DNA of 64,000 nucleotides from Nostoc sp. 'Peltigera membranacea cyanobiont' N6 (GCF_002949735.1 NZ_CP026681.1:744001-808000), one strand, 5' to 3'. Counted from the stretch's first letter, positions 1 through 9,464 are shown. Notes: a model not told the origin generated them from the sequence alone. A program made the numbers and translations.

Positions 1-140
1 GTGCGAATTATTGGCTTAACACCTAACTCTGCTGCTTCGCGTGCGGTCAGAATTAATTCTGACATTCTTTTTTTGGCCATCTGAATATCATTAGCAGCAA
101 CTCGCAAAGATAACTCATTCAATACCATTTCCAAGTCCAT
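1..140 (-). CDS. partial hypothetical protein, third gene of the DUF262/AAA operon (N-terminus only)
   Basis: An open frame begins with ATG three bases after the stop codon of the AAA ATPase gene and runs off the left edge. The visible 46 residues start MDLEMVLNELSLRVAAND and look like a helical, soluble N-terminus with no signal peptide or membrane segment. The tight spacing suggests translation from the same mRNA as the DUF262 and AAA genes. I do not recognise the family from this much sequence. Its identity would decide what the three-gene unit does. Confidence 0.6.
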   Translation of the reverse strand, partial: MDLEMVLNELSLRVAANDIQMAKKRMSELILTAREAAELGVKPIIR

Positions 141-143
141 CTG

Positions 144-1340
144 CTAAGCATCCCTTGGCTTAAGTAAAGTTATTAAATCTTTTTCCCATTCATCAAAAAA
201 TCCATCAGGCCAATAATCAATTCTGCCATTAGGATCAATTTTTGGTGATATTACCTCTGTCAAAGCCTGTCCTTGTTTTTCTTGTCGCTGAAAGTAGTGT
301 AATTGCACATCTTCGGGATTAAGTTTGCCGCCATGAACTGCAAGCCGAATTCCGTTTAAAATATGATCGCTATGAGTTTCTATCACCACTTGCACACCAC
401 AACTAGCAGCCAGTGCTAACAACTCACCCATTTTGGCTTGTCCTTTAGGATGAAGATGTGCCTCTGGATTTTCAATTAAAATCAGTGTACCTGGAGGGGA
501 TGCAAGTACAGCTACAATAATTGGCAAGGTGTAAGTAATTCCAAATCCAACATTAGTATTACGGTATCTGCTACTTACATATTTTCCCATTTCAAATGAG
601 TATTGCAAACTCATTAAATCAATGCCTGGAATTGGGTTGACATGAATTCTTGTACCAGGGCTGATTTCTCCCATCCATGCCTCCACTTGATCCTTCAAAG
701 ATAGCGACTCTGCTTTTGGATGGCTTAATTTGCTTACTTCACCTTGTTTGGGGCGTTCAAAAGCTTTAGCAAATGTTTGTGAACCTATTTGCTTAAGTCC
801 AACTGTATTTATGTTCGATTTACCAAAAACGGTAAGGAAATGTGCTGTATATTCACCTCTAGTACCAATTTGAAAATGTTGATGTACTAAATCCTCTGAC
901 ATTTCAAAGACATTCCGAGGGCCAAGCCGTTCTGCTTGCAGATAGTGAAAGTAATCTCCAAACAGGCTAAATTCATGTATTTCTCTCGTTATTGGTGCAG
1001 TATCGCTGCGGAGAACATCTGCTTGTCTATCATATCTAAAGCGCCATGTCCATGTTTTTCTTTTTTGAGAATCTACTACAAGTTCAAAACTAATAATTTC
1101 TTCCTTGGCTTCCTCAAATAAAGCATCTTTAGCCGTACCAATACGCACTAAATCACCATTTAGAGCTAGATTTTTTGTTTGCAAAAGTCTCTGTTGATAA
1201 GACTGGCGTAATAGAAGTAATGACTGTAATACTGAAGATTTACCCATACCATTAAGTCCAGATAATAGAGTTAGTGATCTAAACTCTAGTAACTGATTTT
1301 CAAAGGGTTTAAAATTCTTTATATGTAGTGAATGTATCAT
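144..1340 (-). CDS. AAA family ATPase with C-terminal DUF3696 (SMC/ABC-type P-loop)
   Basis: 398 residues. The N-terminus reads like an SMC/RecF-type ATPase: a strand-turn start (IHSLHIKNFKPFENQ), then Walker A GLNGMGKSS near residues 29-37. Near residue 290 is a Walker B-like LILIENPEAHLHP, followed by the D/H-loop IETHSDHIL, as in OLD-like and DUF3696 ATPases. The end (PNGRIDYWPDGFFDEWEKD) fits the DUF3696 signature. The large middle region has no coiled coil that I can see. Its ATG overlaps the stop of the DUF262 gene by 4 bp, indicating translational coupling. Proteins of this type are often found in defence islands. The biochemical role is unknown; ATP-driven regulation of a partner effector is an inference. 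Confidence 0.85.
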   Translation of the reverse strand: MIHSLHIKNFKPFENQLLEFRSLTLLSGLNGMGKSSVLQSLLLLRQSYQQRLLQTKNLALNGDLVRIGTAKDALFEEAKEEIISFELVVDSQKRKTWTWRFRYDRQADVLRSDTAPITREIHEFSLFGDYFHYLQAERLGPRNVFEMSEDLVHQHFQIGTRGEYTAHFLTVFGKSNINTVGLKQIGSQTFAKAFERPKQGEVSKLSHPKAESLSLKDQVEAWMGEISPGTRIHVNPIPGIDLMSLQYSFEMGKYVSSRYRNTNVGFGITYTLPIIVAVLASPPGTLILIENPEAHLHPKGQAKMGELLALAASCGVQVVIETHSDHILNGIRLAVHGGKLNPEDVQLHYFQRQEKQGQALTEVISPKIDPNGRIDYWPDGFFDEWEKDLITLLKPRDA

Positions 1341-2515
1341 GATAATACTGATTTTATAACTTGTTCTATCTCATTCAATCTGTGTAATACAGTCTTAAGG
1401 GTTCCCGTACTCCTGTAGATAGTAGTATTAAATTTTCCCTCATTAGTCAAATCTATTATTTTTTGTTTTATAATTTCTTTTCTTTCTTTAAGAATCTCAA
1501 TTTCTTGAGCATTAAGTTTATATAAATTAACTGACCAAGCTTCAAACAATGCCTTGTTGATGGGATAACGTTTTGCTCCTTTTTTCATTTTCCGAAAAGC
1601 ATCTTTACCAAATACCTCAAATGCTAAATTCATTAAATTTATAAAATCATTAGTTATTATTTTTATTTCTTCATCTGACATGAGATTTATATATGCCATA
1701 GCTTGATCTAATATTTTTTTAAAGCTTGTATTTCTTTGAAATAATTCTTGATTTTTTATCATAAACACTAAAACTCTAAGTATGCACTCTCGATCAGCCA
1801 TTCTATCTGATTTTATTCCTTTGTCAGTGTCAATAGCTTTTTTAAATTCAGGTGCTACAGCTAAATCCTCTAATAACTTTGTTGCTTTACCTTGATTTAA
1901 AGCATGACGAATTTCCTGGGTTGATAGAGATAAAGCACTGGTATTAATCCGCTCAAAAATAGCCTGTTTAAATTCACTATCTGTACCCGGTTCGAGAAAA
2001 ATAACTGTGACAAGAGTTTCTTCTATACGACGTTGATAATTACGTGGAATTTCGTCATATATCTTGCCGTTAAATAGAGTAAATGATTCTAGTCCAGTTA
2101 GCTTAAGTTTTTTATCTATCACAAACTCTTTTAAAGTGGTTAGCCTTTGTAAACCATCTATCACTAACCATTTTTCTTCATTAGTTGCATCAATATAGAA
2201 TGCTGGTATAGGAATACGAAGTAAAATCGACTCAATAAGCCTACTTTGAGCAATTTTATTCCAAACGAATTTTCGTTGGAATTCAGGAGATAATTCAATT
2301 TCATTATTCTTAATTCTAACCATTAAGTAGTCAATACTAATCTGTCTAGTTTCAACCCTAATTTTAGTAGGATCAAAGGGTTCACTTATGTCTTCTTCTT
2401 CTTCTTCTATTGTAATCTCATCCTCTTCTCCATCTTCTTGTGTTGTAATATCATCATTTTCTATTTTTGCTTCTTCTTTAAATAATTCAGAGTTAAGGTG
2501 GTTCAAATTTGTCAT
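1337..2515 (-). CDS. DUF262 domain-containing protein (ParB-like / GmrS-like N-terminal domain)
   Basis: 392 residues. Residues 1-50 are strongly acidic (runs of E and D). A DUF262 domain follows: the segment ISIDYLMVRIKNNEIELSPEFQR, then VIDGLQRLTTL, which matches the family's DGQQR motif with Q replaced by L. DUF262 is the ParB/sulfiredoxin-like nucleotide-binding domain found in GmrSD-type modification-dependent restriction systems. No HNH (DUF1524) nuclease half is visible, so the protein is a stand-alone DUF262 with a helical C-terminus. An AAGGAG ribosome site precedes the ATG. It is the first gene of a coupled operon with the AAA ATPase and a third gene. A defence role is plausible but not shown. 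Confidence 0.85.
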   Translation of the reverse strand: MTNLNHLNSELFKEEAKIENDDITTQEDGEEDEITIEEEEEDISEPFDPTKIRVETRQISIDYLMVRIKNNEIELSPEFQRKFVWNKIAQSRLIESILLRIPIPAFYIDATNEEKWLVIDGLQRLTTLKEFVIDKKLKLTGLESFTLFNGKIYDEIPRNYQRRIEETLVTVIFLEPGTDSEFKQAIFERINTSALSLSTQEIRHALNQGKATKLLEDLAVAPEFKKAIDTDKGIKSDRMADRECILRVLVFMIKNQELFQRNTSFKKILDQAMAYINLMSDEEIKIITNDFINLMNLAFEVFGKDAFRKMKKGAKRYPINKALFEAWSVNLYKLNAQEIEILKERKEIIKQKIIDLTNEGKFNTTIYRSTGTLKTVLHRLNEIEQVIKSVLS

Positions 2516-2797
2516 GGCACATACTCCTTAGCCTGAAAAAATAGTTACTAGTAATTGATAGTTTATCTGGATGACTTACCTTGATCGTACTACCTTATAA
2601 GTTGTAATCAACATAAATGATCGCCCTCCTAATAGCTATAAATACCAAAGCAGCCAGAGTAGACCAGCTGCTTTAGAAAATATGATCGCGTGTTTACTTG
2701 GCTACCACCAAATTAACTAGTGTAGTCCCCGTTAAATCTCCAATGGGCGCGATCGCCTCCAGTAACATCAGAGCGATCGCACCCTTAAACCAAATAC

Positions 2798-3520
2798 TTA
2801 AACTTCCGGTTCAACGCCGAGCGATCGCAATTGAGCAGTCAAGCGATCGGCTCTTTGGCTTTCCTGTTCGGCTCTTTCGTCACCAGTTAACAACAAATTA
2901 CCTTGCAAATCCCACCAACGCAACCAGGGTAATTGGACATTTTGATAAACTTCATGCCAAATACCTAACTCAATTCCCAAAGGAGCAATAGTATAATGTC
3001 CCCGCTCATTTGCTGTTAATAACTGATATTTTCCTCCAATTAATTCATAAACTTCTACACTGGCTTTGTTCATTTCATAAATGCCATAATAAGCCGGATG
3101 AATTACTTGCTCGTAAATCCAAAATTTGCCTTGAAAAGGGGTTTTGTCTCGCTCCTCATTACCATCCCCAGAGACAAATTCTAAAGCAATCAAAGGGGCA
3201 ATAAATTCTCGCCACAGTACATAAGACCTCCGCGTTTGTCCATCGAGCAAGGGCGGTACATTTGGTACATAAAACCAATCTGGTGCTTCTGCGCCTTTTT
3301 CTAGGGGGTCTGTCAACCGCCAGTAAATACCTAAGTCCTGACCTATACAATATTCACCTTCAGGGTGTAATTGTTTGAGGACGGGTGTAATTGAGTCAGT
3401 CAGTAAAATGCTTTGGGGATGCTCTTGCCAATTTTTCACGAAAGTACCATTAGACTCTGGTAGCTGAGTATGGTCTGGGAAAGGAGTGAGGGTGGTGGAT
3501 GGATCGGTTGCAGAGGTCAT
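2798..3520 (-). CDS. Uma2 family (DUF820) PD-(D/E)XK endonuclease-like protein, copy 1
   Basis: 240 residues. The core has the Uma2/DUF820 pattern, with acidic residues in EAPDWFYVPNVPP and ALEFVSGDG followed by a Lys-containing strand, which would be the PD-(D/E)XK site. The C-terminus is a short helical, Arg/Glu-rich tail (DERAEQESQRADRLTAQLR). The family is greatly expanded in cyanobacteria and its function is unproven. The next gene upstream is a close paralogue, so this is a tandem duplication. The HIP1-rich 3' ends of both genes are almost the same at DNA level. Confidence 0.85.
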   Translation of the reverse strand: MTSATDPSTTLTPFPDHTQLPESNGTFVKNWQEHPQSILLTDSITPVLKQLHPEGEYCIGQDLGIYWRLTDPLEKGAEAPDWFYVPNVPPLLDGQTRRSYVLWREFIAPLIALEFVSGDGNEERDKTPFQGKFWIYEQVIHPAYYGIYEMNKASVEVYELIGGKYQLLTANERGHYTIAPLGIELGIWHEVYQNVQLPWLRWWDLQGNLLLTGDERAEQESQRADRLTAQLRSLGVEPEV

Positions 3521-3568
3521 AAAACTACCTTTGCAGGAGTAAGGGTTGTTTTTAAGTTTAGCTTGCTA

Positions 3569-4306
3569 TTAAACTTCTGGTTCAATGCCGAGCGATCGCA
3601 ATTGAGCAGTCAAGCGATCGGCTCTTTGGCTTTCTAATTCCGCCCTTTGGCTTTCCTGTTCGGCTCTTTCGTCACCACTCAACAACAAATTACCTTGCAA
3701 ATCCCACCAGCGCAACCAAGGTAATTCTGCATTCTGATAAACTCCTTGCCAAATACCTAACTCAACTCCCAAAGGCGCAATGGGATAATGTCCCCGTTCA
3801 TTTGCTGGTAAAAGTTGATATTGGCTTTCAATAATGTGGTACATTTCCACACTGGCTTTATTCACTTCATAAATGCCATAAAAAGCCGGATGAATCACTT
3901 GCTCATAAATCCAAAATTTGCCCTTCCAAGGAGTTTTGTCTCGCTCTTCACTACCATCCCCGGAGACAAATTCCAATACAATTAAAGGAGCAATGTGTTC
4001 TTGCCAAAGCACATAAGAACGGCGCATTTGCCCATTCAGTGTAGGCGGTACATTCGGGACATAGAACCAATCGGGAGCTTCTGCACCTCGTTCTGGCGGG
4101 TCAGTAATGCGCCAGTAGATGCCACTATCTTGACCTATGCAATATTGCCCGTCAGGATGACGTTTTTGCAATACTGGTTTAATGGACTCCGTTATTAGAA
4201 TGCTTTGGGGATGTTCCTGGAAGTTTTTCACGAAGGTGCCATCAGACTCTGGAAGTTGAGTGTGGTCTGGAAGTGTAGTACTAGTAGCTGGATTTGTTGC
4301 AGTCAT
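3569..4306 (-). CDS. Uma2 family (DUF820) PD-(D/E)XK endonuclease-like protein, copy 2
   Basis: 245 residues from the chosen ATG, which aligns with the start of the neighbouring paralogue (MTATNPATSTTLPDHTQ against MTSATDPSTTLTPFPDHTQ) and has a GAGGG upstream. A longer open frame to 4408 exists, but its extra residues have no counterpart in copy 1. It has the same motifs as copy 1 (EAPDWFYVPNVPP, VLEFVSGDG). The tail carries one extra repeat of the RAE(Q/L)ESQ heptad. The gap to copy 1 is only about 50 bp. The function is unproven, as for the whole family. Confidence 0.85.
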   Translation of the reverse strand: MTATNPATSTTLPDHTQLPESDGTFVKNFQEHPQSILITESIKPVLQKRHPDGQYCIGQDSGIYWRITDPPERGAEAPDWFYVPNVPPTLNGQMRRSYVLWQEHIAPLIVLEFVSGDGSEERDKTPWKGKFWIYEQVIHPAFYGIYEVNKASVEMYHIIESQYQLLPANERGHYPIAPLGVELGIWQGVYQNAELPWLRWWDLQGNLLLSGDERAEQESQRAELESQRADRLTAQLRSLGIEPEV

Positions 4307-4434
4307 AGGGCTACCCTCGCGTTTTTCGTGAGGTTTGTTATTTAGTCTACCAAAGGTAAGCACAAACAGAAATTTGAAAAAACTAAGTATTCTAGTCTGC
4401 GGGAACACTTAATAGCGATCGCTAAACGATAATC

Positions 4435-5721
4435 TCAAAGTACGCGTAGTAAGCTGGGAATGCTTTCAATCCCTTCCAAATCCCGAATTTCTGCCAAAGC
4501 TTGCCGAAAATTACCCTCCCGCACATCATGGGTAACAACTACAATCTCTGCAAGTTCGCCTTGAAAGCCAGTTTGAACAATTGACTCTAAGCTAACGCCA
4601 TAGTTACCAAAGCAAGTTCCCAATTTACCAATAACTCCAGGTTGATCGTTTGTGAGGAAACGGGCATAAAACCGAGTTATCAGTTCTGCCATCGGCGCAA
4701 TTTGGCAATATTCTTGATGTCCACAAGCTATTAAAGGATTTGCAACTGCTGTATTGGTTTTGAGGACAGCAACTAAATTCAAAATATCTGATGTAACAGC
4801 ACTGGCGGTTGCACCAGCACCAGCACCGGGGCCAAAAAACATGACCTGTCCAATGGGTTCTCCTTCAACAAGAATGGCGTTGTAAACGCCGTTGATGCTA
4901 GCCAAAGGATGAGCTTGAGGCACTAAAGTCGGATGGACTCTAACGGAAAGTGGGGATGAGGGAGTATCACGTTTAGCGATCGCTAACAATTTAATCACAA
5001 ATCCCAATTTTTCGGCGTAGGCAATATCTGTTTTGCTAACTTGCCGAATCCCCTCAGTATAAACGTCTTGTAAGTTGATGCGTCCACCAAAGCTTAATGA
5101 TGCCAGGATGGCAATTTTATCTGCTGCATCTAAGCCATCAACATCAGCTGTCGGGTCAGCCTCCGCATAACCCAAGCGCTGGGCATCAGCCAAGACATCG
5201 TTGAAGTTGCTGCCTTCTGTTTGCATCCGCGTCAGGATGTAATTAGTTGTACCGTTCACGATGCCTGTGACAGTGTGAATCCGGTTAACACTTAAAGACT
5301 GTTTCAGGGGTTGAATCACCGGAATCCCACCACCCACAGCAGCTTCTAGCATCACATATACGCCTGCTTGATTGGCTGTTGTGAAAATTTCTGCCCCAAA
5401 GCGGGCGATCGCGGCTTTATTGGCGGTGACTACATGCTTGCCATTACTTAAAGCTTTGAGGATGAGCGATCGCGCCGGCTCCAGTCCGCCCATCACTTCG
5501 ACAACTATATCTACCGCCGGATCGTTGACAATAGCTTCTAAATCTGTAGTTAAAACTTCCGTAGATAATTCTACTGCCCGGGGTTTATCTAGCGATCGGA
5601 CTCCCACCCGATAGATTTCTATCTCTTGCAACAAAGGGTGACGACCAACCTTATCTTGCAACAACTGCACTGTTCCCGTTCCCACGGTGCCTAGTCCCAG
5701 TATTCCTAGTTTCACACCCAC
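4435..5721 (-). CDS. hom: homoserine dehydrogenase
   Basis: Reduces aspartate-4-semialdehyde to homoserine, the branch to threonine, methionine and isoleucine. The NAD(P)-binding glycine loop GILGLGTVGTG is at the N-terminus. The central domain has VTANKAAIA, EAAVGGGIPVI and the GTTNYILTRM region. A C-terminal ACT-type regulatory domain (FLTNDQPGVIGKLGTCFG) suggests feedback by an amino acid such as threonine. I chose the GTG giving MGVKLGILGLG because it puts the Rossmann loop at the usual distance from the start. An ATG ten codons upstream (5751) is possible. Length is 428 residues, normal for bacterial monofunctional enzymes. It is a stand-alone gene. Confidence 0.93.
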   Translation of the reverse strand: MGVKLGILGLGTVGTGTVQLLQDKVGRHPLLQEIEIYRVGVRSLDKPRAVELSTEVLTTDLEAIVNDPAVDIVVEVMGGLEPARSLILKALSNGKHVVTANKAAIARFGAEIFTTANQAGVYVMLEAAVGGGIPVIQPLKQSLSVNRIHTVTGIVNGTTNYILTRMQTEGSNFNDVLADAQRLGYAEADPTADVDGLDAADKIAILASLSFGGRINLQDVYTEGIRQVSKTDIAYAEKLGFVIKLLAIAKRDTPSSPLSVRVHPTLVPQAHPLASINGVYNAILVEGEPIGQVMFFGPGAGAGATASAVTSDILNLVAVLKTNTAVANPLIACGHQEYCQIAPMAELITRFYARFLTNDQPGVIGKLGTCFGNYGVSLESIVQTGFQGELAEIVVVTHDVREGNFRQALAEIRDLEGIESIPSLLRVL

Positions 5722-5793
5722 AATTTCTGCACCCAATTTCACAAATAACAATTGTAGGTAGAGCGTTTGCCCTACCTACTGATTATCCTGCTT

Positions 5794-5886
5794 CTTTTGT
5801 CATTTGTCCTTCGTCTTTTGTCATTTGTCCTTTGTCATTGGTATTTACAAATGACTAATGACTAATGACCAATGACTAATGACTAA
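5794..5886. repeat. heptanucleotide tandem-repeat cluster (STRR type) between hom and petH
   Basis: Runs of TTGTCAT/TTTGTCC followed by runs of ATGACTA/ATGACCA, so the two halves are complementary and can form a long hairpin. This is the short tandemly repeated repetitive sequence type known from Nostocales. It lies just after petH and before hom on the minus strand. Confidence 0.85.
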
Positions 5887-5888
5887 CT

Positions 5889-7247
5889 TTAGTAAGTTTC
5901 TACGTGCCAGCGACCAGCTTTCTTGATTTCCTTCTGGTAAACACTCCAGGTTACGCCTTCCTTAGCAGCAGCAGCAGTTAAAGCTGCATCAATACCTTCT
6001 TCCATACCACGCAAACCGCAGATGTAGGTGTGGGTTTTTTCATTTTTAATCAACTGCCACAATTCATCAGCATGTTCTGCTACGCGGTCTTGAATATACA
6101 TTCTACCGCCTTGGGGATTTTTCTGTTCGCGGCTGATGGCAGCAGTGAGGCGGAAGTTATCAGGATATTTTTGTTGAATTTCTTCCAGTTCTTCCTTATA
6201 TAACAGGTTTGGAGTTGTCGGCACACCAAATATTAGCCAAGAGAATCCTTTAAATTCGTATTCTGGGTTAGCGGCTCTTTCCGCATCTTTAAACTGTCGC
6301 CACAGATAAGCCCGCATCGGCGCAATACCTGTTCCAGTTGCCATCATGATCACATTAGCTTCAGGATCTTGGGGTAACAACATTTCCTTACCCACTGGCC
6401 CTGTAATTTTCACATCTTCCCCTGGCTTGAGGAAACACAGGTGTGTAGAGCAAACACCGTAAACTGTTTCGCTAGTTTCTGGGTGCTTATACTCCAACTG
6501 ACGAACACACAGTGATACTGTCTTATCATCTAGATCATCGCCATGACGAGTTGAGGCGATAGAATATAGCCTGAGTTTTTCCGGTTTACCGTTCTTATCT
6601 ACTCCTGGTGGAATAATCCCAATACTTTGACCTTCTAGATACTTCAAATCACTACCAGATAGGTCAAATTTCAGGTGTTGAACAATACCAATACCACCTT
6701 CTTGGACTAGTGGTTCATTAGATACTACCTTGCCAATAAACGGAGCATTGGGACGGTAAGTGTTAACAGGAACGTCACCGTGGTCTTTTTTGGCTTTCGC
6801 TTGAGTCATGGTGTTGCCTTTCTTGTCCTTGTTCTTGAGCTGTTCTTCAGCTGGTGGTTTAGCAAAACCTTTGGTTTCACTATGAGTATTTACAGGTGTG
6901 GCTTTACCATTCCCTTCAGTGTTAGCAGTTTTCTCAGATGTAACTAACTCGCTGACTTCGCTTGTAGCATTCCCAAGTGAGGCTTTAGCATTAACTGGCT
7001 GTAGAGCAGTTACAGGCTGGATACTAACAATTGTGCCGCCTAGACGAGTGATACGTCGCATTTCTTGATTCATGCGGTTGTAAGGCACTCTGATGAACAC
7101 ACTGCCACTTTTACGAATTGGGTAGGTGGTTTGATCGGTTTCTTCTCCCTGACGCAAACCCACCACTTCATAAACGAAGACGCGGCTACCTAATTCTATG
7201 TTGGCAGCACCCTCAACAGCACCTTGATTGTACATTCGTTCTACCAC
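5889..7247 (-). CDS. petH: ferredoxin-NADP+ reductase, long form with N-terminal CpcD-like phycobilisome-linker domain
   Basis: 452 residues. Residues about 18-76 form a CpcD-type linker domain (SRVFVYEVVGLRQ ... VPYNRMNQEMRRI) that ties the enzyme to phycobilisome rods. A low-complexity linker runs to about residue 160. The catalytic FNR follows: the FAD motif RLYSIAST at 226-233, NADP-binding MATGTGIAPMRAYLW, and the C-terminal HVETY with the stacking tyrosine. It reduces NADP+ with electrons from photosystem I via ferredoxin. Met147 (NTMTQAKAK) is the likely internal start for the short soluble isoform known in cyanobacteria. The upstream gap is very long. Confidence 0.97.
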   Translation of the reverse strand: MVERMYNQGAVEGAANIELGSRVFVYEVVGLRQGEETDQTTYPIRKSGSVFIRVPYNRMNQEMRRITRLGGTIVSIQPVTALQPVNAKASLGNATSEVSELVTSEKTANTEGNGKATPVNTHSETKGFAKPPAEEQLKNKDKKGNTMTQAKAKKDHGDVPVNTYRPNAPFIGKVVSNEPLVQEGGIGIVQHLKFDLSGSDLKYLEGQSIGIIPPGVDKNGKPEKLRLYSIASTRHGDDLDDKTVSLCVRQLEYKHPETSETVYGVCSTHLCFLKPGEDVKITGPVGKEMLLPQDPEANVIMMATGTGIAPMRAYLWRQFKDAERAANPEYEFKGFSWLIFGVPTTPNLLYKEELEEIQQKYPDNFRLTAAISREQKNPQGGRMYIQDRVAEHADELWQLIKNEKTHTYICGLRGMEEGIDAALTAAAAKEGVTWSVYQKEIKKAGRWHVETY

Positions 7248-8431
7248 TCCGATAATTTACTTAACCGTTTTTCAAAAAAAAACAATTCCCCTACCTTACC
7301 AGCTTTAGTTTACCGGATTTTCGTTTCACAAAACTGGCTCTGAAGGAAAAACGGCATCATTAAATTAATGCCTTGCTAAGTACACTCACCAAAGACATGC
7401 AGGCATAGCAAAAAACACACCTGTTCACCTTCTAAGGTAAAGGATAAGTCTTGTGGAGAATGTTAATAATGAGTCAATTTAATCTTTTTTTTGTTAACTA
7501 CCATCTGCATCAGCGAGATAGTTTTTTACCTGACTACCCAACAACTAACTCACGATAGCAGATATTCATAAGGAGGACTAGTTTGATTGGTGGAAGCTAA
7601 CGCTCAGTTTACCGCCAAAATTTGCCGTTGTGCTTGCCTACTTCAAGGGCTTAAATCGGAGAATGTCAATCTCGGAAGATTTTCTGAAAATTGGTTTTAC
7701 TTCACAAAATCTACTGCTTTCTCGAAATGTTGTTAGCTATATTTATGGTCTGTCTATGGATAATTACATGAGTAGGACAATTTCAGCTACAAACATAATC
7801 GCGATCTAAGCAGATGTAATCAGTTTTACTTGATGAGAAAAATCTGTCAACCTCTATTCAGGAATTTGCTATAAACCAACGCTTCTATTTGAGCCTATCC
7901 ATAACTTTACAGCCAATAATTTGACTAATGCAAGTTGTTGGCTCATTCGTTGGATAGATTTTTGCTTTGAATATCTTAAGCATTGTCAAACTGGAATTAC
8001 AATTTAAGAACATCAATAAAATTGCTGCGATCTTAAATTATACCTTATAAACTTAGATTTGTAGAGTCATAAGTAGCAGAATGACAGAGGTGCAATACTC
8101 ATGAGCAGTGTTGATCCCCATTTTTAAATTAACAACTAAATCACCAAAAAATGATTCATGAACCACGCTAATTCTTCTTGACAGCAATCTTGTATGGGAT
8201 ACCTCCTTCTGTTAAAATCAAATATACCACTAGGATTAAATACTTACCGGCACCAACATTCAGGCTAGTCCGACGAGTAGCAACTTAATTACTTTGTTGT
8301 TTACCCGCTTGGTGTCTTATAGATGTGCTAGGTAGCAAGAACGCAGGATAAACCAAAGGGGTAAACTCCTGGCTTCGGAATCTGCTGTGTGAAAAAATAT
8401 TGACACAATTTTAGTATTTTAGAGGGGATTT
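7248..8431. other. 1.18-kb non-coding gap between divergent petH and prk
   Basis: No convincing open frame. The gap must contain the promoters of petH (minus) and prk (plus). It is AT-rich with several T-tracts. The only motif I can name is one perfect GTA-N8-TAC at 7816-7829, listed separately. The length is unusual beside the tight packing elsewhere, so a non-coding RNA or long leader is possible, but I see no structure that proves one. Confidence 0.6.
7816..7829. promoter_or_regulatory. candidate NtcA-binding palindrome GTA-N8-TAC
   Basis: The bases read GTAATCAGTTTTAC, an exact match to the NtcA consensus. On the minus strand a TAN3T element (TATGTT) lies about 18 bp further on, slightly closer than the usual 20-24 bp. 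petH of Anabaena strains is known to have an NtcA-dependent promoter, which makes the match suggestive. However, the site is about 570 bp upstream of the petH start, and a match to six fixed bases can occur by chance. Confidence 0.35.
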
Positions 8432-9436
8432 ATGACAAGTAAGCCGGAACGCGTGGTACTGATTGGAGTAGCCGGAGACTCTGGGTGCGGGAAATCTACG
8501 TTTTTGCGTCGTTTGATAGATTTGTTTGGTGAAGACTTAATGACAGTCATCTGCTTGGATGATTATCACTCCTTAGATCGCAAACAGCGTAAAGAAACTG
8601 GGATAACTGCATTAGATCCTAGGGCGAACAATTTTGACCTGATGTATGAGCAAATTAAAGCGCTCAAAAGTGGTCAAGGGATTGATAAGCCGATTTACAA
8701 CCATGAAACTGGCTTGCTCGATCCGCCAGAGCGGATCGAGCCGAATCGCATTATAGTTGTTGAAGGACTGCATCCTTTATATGATGAGCGGGTGCGATCG
8801 CTAATTGACTTCAGTGTTTATTTTGACATTAGTGATGAAGTTAAAATTGCCTGGAAAATCCAGCGAGATATGGCTGAACGCGGTCATCGCTACGAAGATG
8901 TCTTAGCGCAAATCAATTCCCGCAAACCTGACTTTGAAAAGTTTATCGAACCACAAAGAGAATTTGCCGATGTAGTTCTCCAAGTATTACCCACAAACTT
9001 GATCAAAAACGACACCGAGCGCAGAGTCTTACGGGTACGGATGCTTCAACGAGAAGGGAAGGAAGGCTTTGAACCAACCTACCTATTTGATGAAGGGTCA
9101 ACAATTAATTGGACTCCTTGTGGACGTAAGCTGACCTGTTCTTACCCTGGTATGCAACTATACTATGGTTCGGATGTTTATTACGGTCGCTATGTCTCAG
9201 TGCTAGAGGTAGATGGTCAATTTGATAACTTGGAAGAAGTAATTTACATCGAAACCCATCTCAGCAATACATCCACCAAATATCAGGGTGAATTGACTCA
9301 CTTGTTACTCCAGCACCGCGAGTATCCAGGTTCCAATAACGGTACTGGTTTCTTCCAAGTACTGACAGGTTTGAAAATGCGTGCTGCTTATGAGCGGTTG
9401 ACAGCTACGGAAGCAAAGTTAGCGATTCAGGTTTAA
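8432..9436 (+). CDS. prk: phosphoribulokinase
   Basis: 334 residues. It phosphorylates ribulose-5-phosphate with ATP to ribulose-1,5-bisphosphate, a Calvin-cycle step. The P-loop GVAGDSGCGKST is at 12-23. Cys19 (in the P-loop) and Cys41 are the thioredoxin-regulated pair of the plant/cyanobacterial type. A second Cys pair is in WTPCGRKLTCSYPG. Other family marks are CLDDYHSLDR, DPRANNFDLM and VEGLHPLYDERVR. The ATG follows GAGGGG. CP12/GAPDH complex formation is expected from family knowledge. A strong terminator follows. Confidence 0.97.
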   Translation: MTSKPERVVLIGVAGDSGCGKSTFLRRLIDLFGEDLMTVICLDDYHSLDRKQRKETGITALDPRANNFDLMYEQIKALKSGQGIDKPIYNHETGLLDPPERIEPNRIIVVEGLHPLYDERVRSLIDFSVYFDISDEVKIAWKIQRDMAERGHRYEDVLAQINSRKPDFEKFIEPQREFADVVLQVLPTNLIKNDTERRVLRVRMLQREGKEGFEPTYLFDEGSTINWTPCGRKLTCSYPGMQLYYGSDVYYGRYVSVLEVDGQFDNLEEVIYIETHLSNTSTKYQGELTHLLLQHREYPGSNNGTGFFQVLTGLKMRAAYERLTATEAKLAIQV

Positions 9437-9464
9437 AAGTAGCAGTGCTTGTGTCAAAGTTTGT

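Noticed and set aside
2698..2991. 97-codon plus-strand open frame
   Set aside because: Mostly antisense to the Uma2 copy-1 gene and built on HIP1 octamers; no ribosome site or motif.
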